A stretch of 64,000 bases of DNA from Microbacterium saccharophilum (lineage in GTDB: Bacteria > Actinomycetota > Actinomycetes > Actinomycetales > Microbacteriaceae). The stretch covers positions 310,001-374,000 of the forward strand of contig NZ_BKAH01000003.1 in the NCBI RefSeq assembly GCF_007992455.1, written 5' to 3'. Below, one piece after another: positions 28,735 through 37,297 of this stretch. The position numbers were made by a program, and so were the translations under genes. Below the pieces are notes generated by a model. That model was given only the letters and a program-made list of their open reading frames with translations. It searched no databases and had not been told where the DNA came from. Position 1 is the stretch's first letter. Each line of letters opens with the position of its first letter.

Positions 28735-29816
28735 GCGAGATCCTGCAGCCCGGAGTCGGGCCCATCCCCGGCGACCACTACGTCGCCGCGTCGCCGCAGA
28801 CGGTGCTGTGGGGGAGGTTGCCGTGCGAGACGGATGCCCCGGTGCTGGCCGTTCCGGCCGGGGCGACCGTCACGTTCGACACCGTCAGCCACGAAGGCAT
28901 CCTGCCTGATCAGGGGCAGGATCCGTTCGCCTACTTCACGGGACACGGGGTCGCGCCCGAGGCCGTGCTCACCGACGCGATCGAGATCGCGGCATCCGTC
29001 CCCCGCGACGCCGCCGCGGACGGGCCGCACGTCGTCACGGGTCCCGTCTTCGTTGAGGGAGCCGAGCCCGGCGACCTGCTCAAGATCACGGTCGTCGATC
29101 TCGCACCGCGCGTGCCGTACGGCGTCATCTCGAACCGGCACGGCAAGGGGGCCCTGCCCGGCACGCTGCCGCGCGGCCCCGAGAACGTCAGCGTCTTCAC
29201 GCCGGTGGCCGGCGGCGCGGGACGCCTGCCGCTCGTCGAGGGTGGCGAGCGCGTCGTGGGCTTTCCGCTCGCGCCGTTCCTCGGCACGATGGGCGTCGCC
29301 GTAGCGGGTCCGGAGCGCCCGCACTCGGTGCCCCCCGGGTCGCACGGCGGCAACATCGACATCAACCTTCTCGTGGAGGGCACGGTCCTGTACCTGCCCG
29401 TGCAGGTGCCGGGCGCCCTCGCCTACGTCGGCGACCCGCACTTCGCGCAGGGCGACGGCGAAGTAGCCCTGACGGCGCTCGAGGCATCCCTGCGCGCGAC
29501 GCTGCGCTTCGAGGTCGTGCCGCGCGCCGAGGCGCTCGCCGCCTTCGGCGAGATCACCGGCCCCCTCGTGCGGACGGGCGAGTACCTCGTGCCGACGGGC
29601 CTCGACCCCGACCTCAACGAGGCGATGCGCAAGGCCGTGCGCGCGGCGCTCGACCTGCTCGCGGGCCGGTACGGCATGGCCGAGCACCTCGCCTACGCGT
29701 ACCTGTCGGCGGCCACCGACTTCGACATCTCGCAGGTCGTCGACATCGTGTGCGGCGTGCACGCCCGCATCCGCGAGGCCGACTTCGCCGGCGTCGAGAC
29801 GGCGGGTGACGCGTGA
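28731..29816 (+). CDS. Acetamidase/formamidase-family amidase
   Basis: 361 aa; starts at GTG 28731 overlapping the allantoinase stop. The family signature is clear: VTFDTVSHEG, GPVFVEGAEPGDLLKITVVDL near 102-122 and VPPGSHGGNIDINLL near 200-214. Members hydrolyse small amides such as formamide or acetamide to ammonia. In this operon, where PucG makes oxalurate, a role on oxamate (replacing HpxW) or on formamide is plausible; that is inference. Confidence 0.82.
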   Translation: MSEILQPGVGPIPGDHYVAASPQTVLWGRLPCETDAPVLAVPAGATVTFDTVSHEGILPDQGQDPFAYFTGHGVAPEAVLTDAIEIAASVPRDAAADGPHVVTGPVFVEGAEPGDLLKITVVDLAPRVPYGVISNRHGKGALPGTLPRGPENVSVFTPVAGGAGRLPLVEGGERVVGFPLAPFLGTMGVAVAGPERPHSVPPGSHGGNIDINLLVEGTVLYLPVQVPGALAYVGDPHFAQGDGEVALTALEASLRATLRFEVVPRAEALAAFGEITGPLVRTGEYLVPTGLDPDLNEAMRKAVRAALDLLAGRYGMAEHLAYAYLSAATDFDISQVVDIVCGVHARIREADFAGVETAGDA

Positions 29817-29821
29817 GCGCG

Positions 29822-29897
29822 GCGCATAACTCAGGCTGTTCGGGGCTCAAGCCGGGGTTTCGACGTCCGCGGGCGGGGTTCTGCCTGAGTTGTGCGC
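29822..29897. repeat. REP-like palindrome between formamidase and HpxZY genes
   Basis: Arms GCGCATAACTCAGGC (29822-29836) and GCCTGAGTTGTGCGC (29883-29897), 14 of 15 pairing across a 46-bp centre. A related ACTCAG element lies at 46191-46269. It fills most of the only real gap in this operon. Confidence 0.65.
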
Positions 29898-29922
29898 CCG
29901 CGTCGGCGGAGAGGGGTGACGC

Positions 29923-31497
29923 ATGACCGAGATCCCCGCCGACCTGCGCGCGGCTTTCGACGCGTACGAGGCCGCGATCCTCGCGAACGACATCGATGCG
30001 CTGGATGCCGCGTTCGCGCCCGGCGCCGAAACGATGCGCGGCGACGGTGCGGGCCTGCTCGTCGGGCACGACACGATCAGCGCGTTCCGCGGCGTGCGCG
30101 GCGGGGTTCCGCCCCGGACGATCGAGCGCATCGAGTACCGCCCGCTGGCAGACGACGTCGCGCTGCTCGTGTCGGTCTCGCGCTTCCGCGGTGGTGGCAC
30201 GGGACTGCAGACGCAGGTCTGGGAGCGCCTCGACGGGCGCTGGCTCATCACGGCCGCCCACGTCACGCCGCGCGCGCAGGCGCTCGACCGGTCGGTCTGG
30301 CGATCGGTCGGTGACCCGCTGTTCCAGGGCGCGTGGGAGGGCCCGCTCGAAGGCCTCACCGTCGCCGTCAAGGACCTCTTCGCGATCAAGGGCTACCGCA
30401 TCGGCGCGGGCAACCCCACCTACCTCGACTCGGCGCGCGCCGAGACGACGACGGCTCCCGCCGTCGCCGACCTGCTCCGCGGCGGCGCGTCGCTGCGCGG
30501 CATCGCCCGCACCGACGAGTTCGCGTACTCGATCGCGGGCGACAACGCGCACTACGGCACCCCGCCCAACGGAGCCCTCCCGGGGGCCCTGCCCGGCGGC
30601 TCGTCGAGCGGACCGGCGACCGCCGTCGCGACGGGCCAGGCCGACATCGGCCTCGCGACCGACACCGCCGGATCCGTGCGCGTGCCCGCGTCGTACCAGA
30701 GGCTGTGGGGTCTGCGCACGACGCACGGCCTCGTGCCGCGGCAGGGCCTACTCCCGCTCGCGCAGAGCTTCGACACCGTCGGCTGGCTCACGCGCGACGG
30801 CGCGACCCTGCAGCGCGTCGCGGACTGGTGCCTCAGCTACGACGGGTCGGACTCGACCGAGTCGGTCTTCGGTGAGTCCGGCGCCGACCTGCCGTGGCGC
30901 TTCGTCATCCCGGCCGAGGCGCTGGATGCCGCAGATGCCGCCACGCGCGCCGCGTTCGAGGCCTTCGTCGCGGCATCCGCTCTGCCGGTCGAGACCGCCT
31001 CGATCGGCGACCTCGACGACTACCTCGTGCCGTTCCGCACGGTGCAGGGCGCGGAGGCCTGGCGCAACAACGGCGACTGGCTGCGCGCGCACCCGGGCGC
31101 CACGGGACCGGCCGTCGCCGAGCGGTTCCGTGCGGCCGCCGCCGTCACGGCCGCCGACGAGGCCGCAGCCCGCACCGCCATCGCCCCGTTGCGCGCGCGG
31201 CTGATCGACCTCGTGACGGATGCCGTCCTGATCCTGCCGACCGCGCCCGGCCCTGCCCCCGCGCGCACGGCCGGCGGCGCGGGCATCGACGCCGTGCGCC
31301 AGGCGACGCTGCGGCTCACGACCCCCGCCGCCGTCGCCGGGTTGCCCGCCCTGTCGGTGCCGCTGCTCACGGTCGCCTCGCCCCTCGGCCCCGCACCCGT
31401 CGGCGTCTGCCTCGTCGCGCGCGCCGGAACTGACATCGCCCTCGTGCGCCAGGGCCTCGCCCTGCACGCCCTCACCACCGGAACGGAAGCACCATGA
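29923..31497 (+). CDS. HpxZ(AtzH)-HpxY(AtzE) fusion, probable oxalurate amidohydrolase
   Basis: 524 aa in two parts. Residues ~1-120 are an AtzH/HpxZ-type DUF3225 NTF2-like domain (LRAAFDAYEAAILANDIDAL; WERLDGRWLITAAHVT). Residues ~130-520 are an amidase-signature enzyme with Lys150 (VAVKDLFAIKG), cis-Ser227 (PGGSSSGPA) and nucleophile Ser251 (DTAGSVRVPAS). In Klebsiella, as I recall, separate hpxX-Y-Z genes act on oxalurate, the product of PucG. pucG overlaps this gene by 4 nt, so oxalurate is the best guess; biuret-type or other amides are alternatives. GAGAGGGG precedes the ATG. Confidence 0.85.
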   Translation: MTEIPADLRAAFDAYEAAILANDIDALDAAFAPGAETMRGDGAGLLVGHDTISAFRGVRGGVPPRTIERIEYRPLADDVALLVSVSRFRGGGTGLQTQVWERLDGRWLITAAHVTPRAQALDRSVWRSVGDPLFQGAWEGPLEGLTVAVKDLFAIKGYRIGAGNPTYLDSARAETTTAPAVADLLRGGASLRGIARTDEFAYSIAGDNAHYGTPPNGALPGALPGGSSSGPATAVATGQADIGLATDTAGSVRVPASYQRLWGLRTTHGLVPRQGLLPLAQSFDTVGWLTRDGATLQRVADWCLSYDGSDSTESVFGESGADLPWRFVIPAEALDAADAATRAAFEAFVAASALPVETASIGDLDDYLVPFRTVQGAEAWRNNGDWLRAHPGATGPAVAERFRAAAAVTAADEAAARTAIAPLRARLIDLVTDAVLILPTAPGPAPARTAGGAGIDAVRQATLRLTTPAAVAGLPALSVPLLTVASPLGPAPVGVCLVARAGTDIALVRQGLALHALTTGTEAP

Positions 31498-32756
31498 CCA
31501 CCGTCATCCCCGGCCCCGCTATCCCCGGCCCTGCGATCCCCGGCCCGGTGGACCCGCCCGCACGCCTGCTGATGGGCCCTGGCCCCATCTCGGCCTACCC
31601 CAGCGTCCTGCGCGCGATGTCGGCACCGCTCGTCGGGCAGTACGACCCGTTCATGACGACCGCGATGGCCGAGACGCAGGAACTCTACCGACGCGTCTGG
31701 AACACCGCGAACGACGCGACCCTGCTCATCGACGGAACGAGCCGCGCCGGCATCGAGGCCGCCATCGTCTCGCTCGTGCGACCCGGCGATCGTGTGCTCG
31801 TGCCCGTTTTCGGGCGGTTCGGGCACCTGCTCGCCGAGATCGCCGAGCGCGCGCAGGCCGAGGTGCACACGATCGAGACTGAATGGGGGCAGGTGTTCCC
31901 GGCATCCGTCATCGAAGAGGCGATCATCCGCGTGAAGCCGACGCTGCTCGCCCTCGTGCAGGGCGACACCTCGACCACGATGAACCAGCCGCTCGAGGAC
32001 ATCGGCTCGATCTGCGCCCGCCATGGGGTCCTGTTCTACTCCGACGCGACCGCGTCGCTCGGCGGCAACGCGTTCGATGCGGATGCGTGGGGACTGGATG
32101 CCGCGACCGCCGGCCTGCAGAAGTGTCTCGGTGGGCCGTCGGGCTCGTCGCCGATCACGCTGTCTGAGCGCGCCGTCGACGTCATCCGCTCGCGCGGGCG
32201 TGTCGAAGCGGGCATCCGCGAGGCGGGCGACGTCGCGGCATCCGACTTCGTGCTCTCGAACTACTTCGACCTCGGCATGATCCTCGACTACTGGGGGCCG
32301 CGGCGGCTCAACCACCACACCGAGGCGACGAGCATGCTGTACGCGGCGCGCGAGTGCGCGCGCGTGCTGCTGCTCGAGGGGCGTGACGACGTCATCGCCC
32401 GGCACGAGCTCGCCGGCCGCGCGATGCTCGCGGGCGTGCGGGGCCTCGGCCTCGGCGTCTTCGGCGACGTCGCGCACAAGATGAACAACGTCGTCGCCGT
32501 CGAGATCCCCGAGGGCGTGCCGGGGGATGCCGCGCGTTCGGCCCTGCTGGAGGACTTCGGCATCGAGATCGGCACCTCGTTCGGACCCCTGCACGGACGC
32601 GTCTGGCGCGTCGGGACGATGGGCTACAACGCCCGCAAGGACGCCGTGCTCACGACGCTCGCGGCGCTCGAGGCCGTGTTGCGGCGGTTCGGGGCATCCG
32701 TGCCCGCGGGCGGCGGTGTCGAGGCCGCCGCTGACGTCTACGCGGGGGCCGCGTGA
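31494..32756 (+). CDS. pucG: (S)-Ureidoglycine-glyoxylate aminotransferase
   Basis: 420 aa class V PLP aminotransferase. RLLMGPGPISAYPSVLRAM near 24-42, PLP lysine Lys210 in AGLQKCLGGPSG, and the C-terminal RVWRVGTMGYNA typical of the AGXT/PucG group. Transfers the amino group of ureidoglycine to glyoxylate, giving glycine and oxalurate. The N-terminus carries a three-fold IPGPA/V repeat encoded by near-identical 15-bp units. ATG overlaps the previous stop. Confidence 0.9.
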   Translation: MTTVIPGPAIPGPAIPGPVDPPARLLMGPGPISAYPSVLRAMSAPLVGQYDPFMTTAMAETQELYRRVWNTANDATLLIDGTSRAGIEAAIVSLVRPGDRVLVPVFGRFGHLLAEIAERAQAEVHTIETEWGQVFPASVIEEAIIRVKPTLLALVQGDTSTTMNQPLEDIGSICARHGVLFYSDATASLGGNAFDADAWGLDAATAGLQKCLGGPSGSSPITLSERAVDVIRSRGRVEAGIREAGDVAASDFVLSNYFDLGMILDYWGPRRLNHHTEATSMLYAARECARVLLLEGRDDVIARHELAGRAMLAGVRGLGLGVFGDVAHKMNNVVAVEIPEGVPGDAARSALLEDFGIEIGTSFGPLHGRVWRVGTMGYNARKDAVLTTLAALEAVLRRFGASVPAGGGVEAAADVYAGAA

Positions 32757-34093
32757 GCGCTGCGCCTCGCCTGCTCACCGCGTCGCCGGATGCCGTCGCG
32801 GCAGCAGCGCGCCGCGTCATGGCGCGCTGCGACGAGCTCGCCCGCGTCACCGCGACGCCCGGGCGCATCGAGCGCGTCTACCTCTCGCCCGAGCACGCCC
32901 GCGTCAACCGTCTCGCCGCCGAGTGGATGCGCGAGGTCGGCATGCGCACGTGGCAGGATGCCGCCGGCAACCAGGTCGGGCGGATCGAGGCGGCCGGTGG
33001 TCGAGTGCCGTCGCGCAGCGACGGTGTATCGAGACCATCCGACACCCCCGCACTGCTGCTCGGATCGCACCTCGACACCGTCATCGACGCGGGCCGGTTC
33101 GACGGCATCGCGGGCGTGCTCATCGCGCTTGAGGTCGTGCGGCTGCTGCGGGTTCCGACCGACACCGGCTGGGCCGTGCCGCTGCCGTTCCCGATCGAGG
33201 TCGTCGCCTTCTCGGACGAAGAGGGCACCCGGTTCGGCAAGGCGCTGCTGGGTTCGTCGGCTGTCGCCGGTTCGTGGAACGACGCGTGGTGGACGCTGAC
33301 GGATGCCGACGGCGTGAGCCTGCGGCAGGCGTTCCTCGAGTTCGGTCTCGACCCCGCGCGGATCGGAGAGGCGGCCCGCCGCCCCGATGAGCTCGTCGCG
33401 TACCTCGAGGCCCACATCGAGCAGGGCCCCGCGCTCGACCGCGCCGGCGAACCCCTCGCAGTCGTGTCATCGATCGCGTCGGCACGCCGGTTCCAGCTCG
33501 TCGTCGAGGGTGAGGCGCGGCACGCCGGCGGCACCCCCTACGACATGCGCCGCGATGCCCTGCTGGGCGCAAGCGAAGCGGCACTCGCCGTCGAGCGCGT
33601 CTGCGCGGCGGAGCACCACATCATCGGCACGGTGGGCCGGTTCGAGGCCTTTCCCGGCGCCGTCAACGTGATCCCCGGCGAGGTGCGGTTCTCGCTCGAT
33701 CTGCGCGGCGAGTTCGACGGCGAACGCGACCGCGTGTGGGACGTGCTCTCGCGCGACCTCGACGAGATCATGGGCCGCCGCGGACTGCGCTGGTCAGCCC
33801 GCGAGGTGCACAGCGCCCCGGCGGTGTTCTGCGCGCCCCTGCTGCAGGATGTCGTGGCCGCCGGCATCCGTGCAACCCTGCCCGTGCGCTCCGACGCGGC
33901 GCCCGTGCTGTTCAGCCCGGCCGGCCACGACGGCATGGCGCTCGGTGCGATCACCGACGTGGGGATGCTGTTCCTGCGCAATCCCGACGGCATCAGCCAT
34001 CACCCCGACGAATTCGTGTCGGCGGGCGATGTGGCTTACGGCATCCGCGCCCTCGCCGAGTCGATCCTGCACCTCGCCGCCGAGCCGCGCTGA
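32753..34093 (+). CDS. Allantoate amidohydrolase-family M20 enzyme, with REP-encoded insert
   Basis: 446 aa. Metal ligands His106 and Asp108 (LLGSHLDTV), Glu pair in FSDEEGTRFG, HIEQGP and FSPAGHDG place it in the AllC/HyuC/beta-ureidopropionase group; operon context favours allantoate (giving ureidoglycine, ammonia and CO2) over N-carbamoyl amino acids. Residues ~83-97 (RVPSRSDGVSRPSD region) come from a 45-bp palindromic element inserted in frame just before the metal site. GTG overlaps the pucG stop. Confidence 0.87.
   Translation: MSAAPRLLTASPDAVAAAARRVMARCDELARVTATPGRIERVYLSPEHARVNRLAAEWMREVGMRTWQDAAGNQVGRIEAAGGRVPSRSDGVSRPSDTPALLLGSHLDTVIDAGRFDGIAGVLIALEVVRLLRVPTDTGWAVPLPFPIEVVAFSDEEGTRFGKALLGSSAVAGSWNDAWWTLTDADGVSLRQAFLEFGLDPARIGEAARRPDELVAYLEAHIEQGPALDRAGEPLAVVSSIASARRFQLVVEGEARHAGGTPYDMRRDALLGASEAALAVERVCAAEHHIIGTVGRFEAFPGAVNVIPGEVRFSLDLRGEFDGERDRVWDVLSRDLDEIMGRRGLRWSAREVHSAPAVFCAPLLQDVVAAGIRATLPVRSDAAPVLFSPAGHDGMALGAITDVGMLFLRNPDGISHHPDEFVSAGDVAYGIRALAESILHLAAEPR
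32996..33040. repeat. REP-like element inserted in frame in the allantoate hydrolase gene
   Basis: 45 bp from GGTGGTCGAG to ATCGAGACCATCC with an internal perfect hairpin CCGTCGC-GCA-GCGACGG. The outline GGTGGTCGAG...TATCGAGACCA is one I recall as a common intergenic palindrome of Microbacteriaceae. 45 bp is 15 codons, so the frame is kept. Confidence 0.75.
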
Positions 34094-34144
34094 CCCTCCG
34101 CGCTGCGCTGACCCACCGCTCCGCGCCGCGCTGACCCTCCGCGC
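34084..34144 (+). repeat. Short duplicated end of the 32753-34093 gene
   Basis: GCCGCGCTGACCCTCCGCGC occurs exactly at 34084-34103 and 34125-34144, with a diverged copy between. The first covers the gene's stop codon, so the unit looks like a tandem duplication of the gene end. Confidence 0.7.
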
Positions 34145-34156
34145 CGCGCCGCCGTG

Positions 34157-34774
34157 TCAGGGCCGCACGGGCAGCGACAGCGCGCCGGTCATCTCGGCGC
34201 CGGGGGATGCCTCGCTGTGCGCCGGCGGTACGTAGTCGCGCAACCGCGCGAGGGCCTCGTCGGCCTCGGTCGCCACGACGAGCATGTCGGTGTAGCGCGG
34301 GTGGGTGAAGCCGCGGTCGCGCATGTTCGCGACGAACGCGAGCAGCGGATCGAAGTAGCCGTCGATGTTGAGCAGGCCGACGGGCTTGGTGTGGATGCCC
34401 AGCTGCGCCCACGTCCACTGCTCGGTGAGCTCCTCGAGCGTGCCCGGCCCGCCGGGCAGCGCCAGGAACGCGTCGGCCCGGTCGGCCATCATCATCTTGC
34501 GCTCGTGCATCGTGTCGACGATGACGAGCTCGGCGATGTTGTGGTTGACGGCCTCGCGCGCCTGCAGTGCGCGCGGGATGACGCCCGTGACGTGCGCGCC
34601 GGCTGCCACCGCGGCATCCGCCACCGTGCCCATGAGCCCGACGTGTCCGCCGCCGTAGACGAGGTTCATGCCGGCGCGACCGATCGCGGTGCCGACCGCG
34701 CGGGCGGCGTCGACGTAGATCGGGTCGAACCCCGGCGAGGATCCGCAGAAGACCGTGACTGTGAACCGTTCCAT
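34157..34774 (-). CDS. LOG-family nucleotide phosphoribohydrolase
   Basis: 205 aa Rossmann-like protein with GGGHVGLMG near 41-49 and the catalytic PGGPGTLEE near 106-114, the TIGR00730/LOG signature. LOG proteins split nucleoside 5'-monophosphates into base and ribose 5-phosphate; plant-type members release cytokinins, others cleave AMP or GMP. In a purine-degradation island, feeding free bases into the pathway is the attractive reading. ATG 34774 has TAGCGT six bases upstream (leaderless). Divergent from the deaminase gene. Confidence 0.87.
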   Translation of the reverse strand: MERFTVTVFCGSSPGFDPIYVDAARAVGTAIGRAGMNLVYGGGHVGLMGTVADAAVAAGAHVTGVIPRALQAREAVNHNIAELVIVDTMHERKMMMADRADAFLALPGGPGTLEELTEQWTWAQLGIHTKPVGLLNIDGYFDPLLAFVANMRDRGFTHPRYTDMLVVATEADEALARLRDYVPPAHSEASPGAEMTGALSLPVRP

Positions 34775-34828
34775 GGATAGACGCTAGAACCCGCGTGTTT
34801 CCGGGGCGTGCCTGCGTGTTTCCAGGCC

Positions 34829-34860
34829 GTGACAGCGCGGAAACATCGCCCGGATACCGT
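34829..34860 (+). promoter_or_regulatory. GlnR-type box and -10 before the deaminase gene
   Basis: GTGAC-n6-GAAAC at 34829-34844 with exact spacing, then TACCGT (34855-34860) seven bases before the ATG. Upstream TGTTTCC also mirrors GGAAACA. Same geometry as the uraD promoter. Confidence 0.6.
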
Positions 34861-34867
34861 GACGAGC

Positions 34868-36235
34868 ATGTCTCTTCTGGTCACCCACGCGCGTCTCATC
34901 ACGATCCCCGCCGGCACCGCCGACCCCGGGTACATCGAAGACGGCTGGATGCTGATCGAAGACGGCCGCATCGCCGCGATCGGGTCGGGGACGCCGGATG
35001 CCGCGGCCGACGAGACCCTCGACGTCGCGGGCGCCTTCGTCGCGCCCGGCTTCGTCTCGAGCCATTCGCACCTGTTCACGAGCGGCCTGCGCGGCCTCGG
35101 CGTCGCCGACACGCTCTACGGCTGGTGCGACGCGATGCTCGGCACGACCGCGCACATGACGCCCGAGCAGCTGTACTGGTCGACGCTGCACGGGTCGCTC
35201 GACTTCCTGTCCAACGGCGTCACGACGGCGTACAACTTCACCGACCCGCTGCAGGCGTGGGAGTCGATGGTCGACGGCAAGCGCACGGGCACCGCGGGCA
35301 TCCGCGGACTCGAGTACCACTACCGGCAGGCTGACGGGACGCTCGATGCGGGCATCCGCTTCGTGGATGCCTCGGGCATGGACGTCACGGTCGGCAGCTC
35401 CGACGAGGTTTTCGACCGCTTCGCCGCCGAGGTCGCGCACACCCGAGCGATGGACGCCGACTTCGCCCTCGGCTCGTCGATCATGGGCCAGGTGCAGTGG
35501 TCGCCGCATCCTGAGGCCGCCGAGTTCGAGGTCGAGGCGATGCGTCGCTACGGCGTGACGAACCAGGCGCACTTCCTCGAGTCGCCCGAGGCGGTCGAGC
35601 ACCAGCAGTCCAAGTTCGCGCTGTATCGGGATGCCGGGGCCCTCGGCCTCGGGCTCATGTTCGGCCATTTCATCCAGACGACCCCCGAGATCATCGCCGA
35701 GTCGGTCTCAGGCGGTGCGTCGATGTCGTGGCAGCCGGCATCCAACGGTCGCCTCGCATCGGGCGTCGCGCTGGTACCCGAAATGCTCGAGATGGGCATG
35801 AAGGTAGGTGTCGGGCTCGATGATCAGGCGTGCACCGACGTGAGTGACCCGTGGCAGAACATGCGCATGGGCATCTACATGCAGCGGGCACGCACGAAGG
35901 ATCCTTTGTCGATGATGCCCGAGCTCATGCTGCGCCTGCACACTCTCGGCGGAGCCGAGATCATGGGCGTCGACGACCGCGTCGGATCGCTCGAGGTGGG
36001 CAAGTTCGCCGACTTCGTCGTCGTCGACCCGCGGATGCCGGATGTCGGGCCGCTGTGGCATCCCGTCCGCTCGTACGTGCTCGCGATGAGTCCCCGCAAC
36101 CTCAAGGCCGTCTACGTCGGCGGCCGCCTCGTGAGCGAGAATGGGGTGTCGACCAACCCGCTGGCCGCCGAGGCGTCGGCGAAGGTGCACGAGCTGCCGG
36201 CATCCGTCATCCCGCTGCGCGGCCACCCCCACTGA
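34868..36235 (+). CDS. Amidohydrolase-superfamily deaminase, probably guanine-type
   Basis: 455 aa. Metal-binding HxH in APGFVSSHSHLFTSGLRG (His66, His68), FGHFIQTTPE, the VGVGLDDQACTD aspartate region and C-terminal GSLEVGKFADFVVVD are typical of the cytosine/guanine/atrazine deaminase branch. With XDH encoded next door, guanine to xanthine is the most likely reaction; 8-oxoguanine or another aminopurine is possible. ATG 34868, leaderless. It has no operon partner. Confidence 0.75.
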   Translation: MSLLVTHARLITIPAGTADPGYIEDGWMLIEDGRIAAIGSGTPDAAADETLDVAGAFVAPGFVSSHSHLFTSGLRGLGVADTLYGWCDAMLGTTAHMTPEQLYWSTLHGSLDFLSNGVTTAYNFTDPLQAWESMVDGKRTGTAGIRGLEYHYRQADGTLDAGIRFVDASGMDVTVGSSDEVFDRFAAEVAHTRAMDADFALGSSIMGQVQWSPHPEAAEFEVEAMRRYGVTNQAHFLESPEAVEHQQSKFALYRDAGALGLGLMFGHFIQTTPEIIAESVSGGASMSWQPASNGRLASGVALVPEMLEMGMKVGVGLDDQACTDVSDPWQNMRMGIYMQRARTKDPLSMMPELMLRLHTLGGAEIMGVDDRVGSLEVGKFADFVVVDPRMPDVGPLWHPVRSYVLAMSPRNLKAVYVGGRLVSENGVSTNPLAAEASAKVHELPASVIPLRGHPH

Positions 36236-36303
36236 GTGGCCCGCGGCGCGGCATCCGTCCGCCGCGCGGCTTCCAGCCCCGCCCCGCAGCATCCGCCCGC
36301 AGA

Positions 36304-36389
36304 ACCATGTCCCAAAAATCGCTGGTTCAGCGCGCCAAACCCAACCTCTTTTGGGACATGGTCTGCGATAAGTGGGACATGGTCTGCGA
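36304..36389. repeat. Inverted repeat with a repeated GGGACATGGTCTGCGA end, possible IS/MITE remnant
   Basis: Perfect 14-bp arms ACCATGTCCCAAAA (36304-36317) and TTTTGGGACATGGT (36349-36362) around a 31-bp, less GC-rich centre, then a second direct copy of GGGACATGGTCTGCGA (36353-36368 and 36374-36389). It lies between two convergent genes, so it might also terminate transcription, but the repeated end looks like IS481-type termini I recall from actinobacteria. Confidence 0.5.
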
Positions 36390-36400
36390 CCGTCAGGCGG

Positions 36401-37297
36401 TCAGCGGGACATGCCCATGCGGGTCAGGACGATGTTCTCGACGATCTGCACGAGGTTGTAGAGCAACAGCGTGATGAGCGTGATGAGCGCGATCGACGAC
36501 CACAGCTGCGCGAACTGAGCCTGCGCGTTGAACTTAAGGATCGACCCGCCGATGCCGGCGCCCGTCGACAGCCACTCGGCCAGCAGAGCACCGGTCACCG
36601 CCCCCGGCACCGACACGCGCGCCGCCGCGAAGATCGACGGCAGCGCCCCGGGCAGGTTGACCTTGCGCAGCGCCGTGAGGCGTCCGCCGCCGAACACGTG
36701 CACGACGTCGAGACTCTGCCGGCTCGCCCGGCTCAGCCCGAAGAGCACGTTGGCGAGAGCGGGGAAGAGCACGACGATGGTGCCGATGACGGCGACGGAT
36801 GCCGTGGTGCCGCGCCCCGTCATGAGGATGATCACCGGCGCGATCGACACGAGGGGGATCGTCCGCAGCAGCAGCACGAGCGGCATGACGCCCGCCTCGA
36901 CCGCCTTCGACAGGCTGAACGCCACCGCCAGCACGATCGCGACGATCATGCCGACGACGAACCCGAGCGACGAGTCCACGAGCGTCTGCCCGACGAGCGG
37001 GAACAGCTGTGCGCGGTTCGCCTCGGCATTCGGCGACGTGAAGAGGAACTCCCACACGTCCAGCGGACCCTTCGCGATGTACGGCGAGATGCCGGTGAGA
37101 CTGACGACCGCCTGCCACAGCAGAAGCAGCACGATGATCGTGATCCCGGCGTTACCGAGCGAGCGCAGCACCGTCTTGCGCAGTGCGCGCCGGCGCTCGG
37201 CGCGCAGGCGCGCCTGCGCCGCGGCATCCGCTGCCACGGCCAGCTGGACGGTGGCTCCTCCGGCGGTGACCGGATCGAGAGTTGCACGCGGAGACAT
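36401..37297 (-). CDS. ABC uptake permease B, purine island system 2
   Basis: 298 aa, about six membrane helices and an EAA-type loop (VVHVFGGGRLTALRKVNLPG, ~195-214). ATG 37297 overlaps the stop of the other permease by one base. Together the two different permeases probably make a heterodimeric channel for the ATPase and binding protein encoded upstream. Confidence 0.85.
   Translation of the reverse strand: MSPRATLDPVTAGGATVQLAVAADAAAQARLRAERRRALRKTVLRSLGNAGITIIVLLLLWQAVVSLTGISPYIAKGPLDVWEFLFTSPNAEANRAQLFPLVGQTLVDSSLGFVVGMIVAIVLAVAFSLSKAVEAGVMPLVLLLRTIPLVSIAPVIILMTGRGTTASVAVIGTIVVLFPALANVLFGLSRASRQSLDVVHVFGGGRLTALRKVNLPGALPSIFAAARVSVPGAVTGALLAEWLSTGAGIGGSILKFNAQAQFAQLWSSIALITLITLLLYNLVQIVENIVLTRMGMSR

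Noticed and set aside
32996..33040. Frameshift or assembly error in the allantoate hydrolase-like gene
   Set aside because: The extra segment is exactly 45 bases, keeps the frame, and has the structure of a palindromic element.
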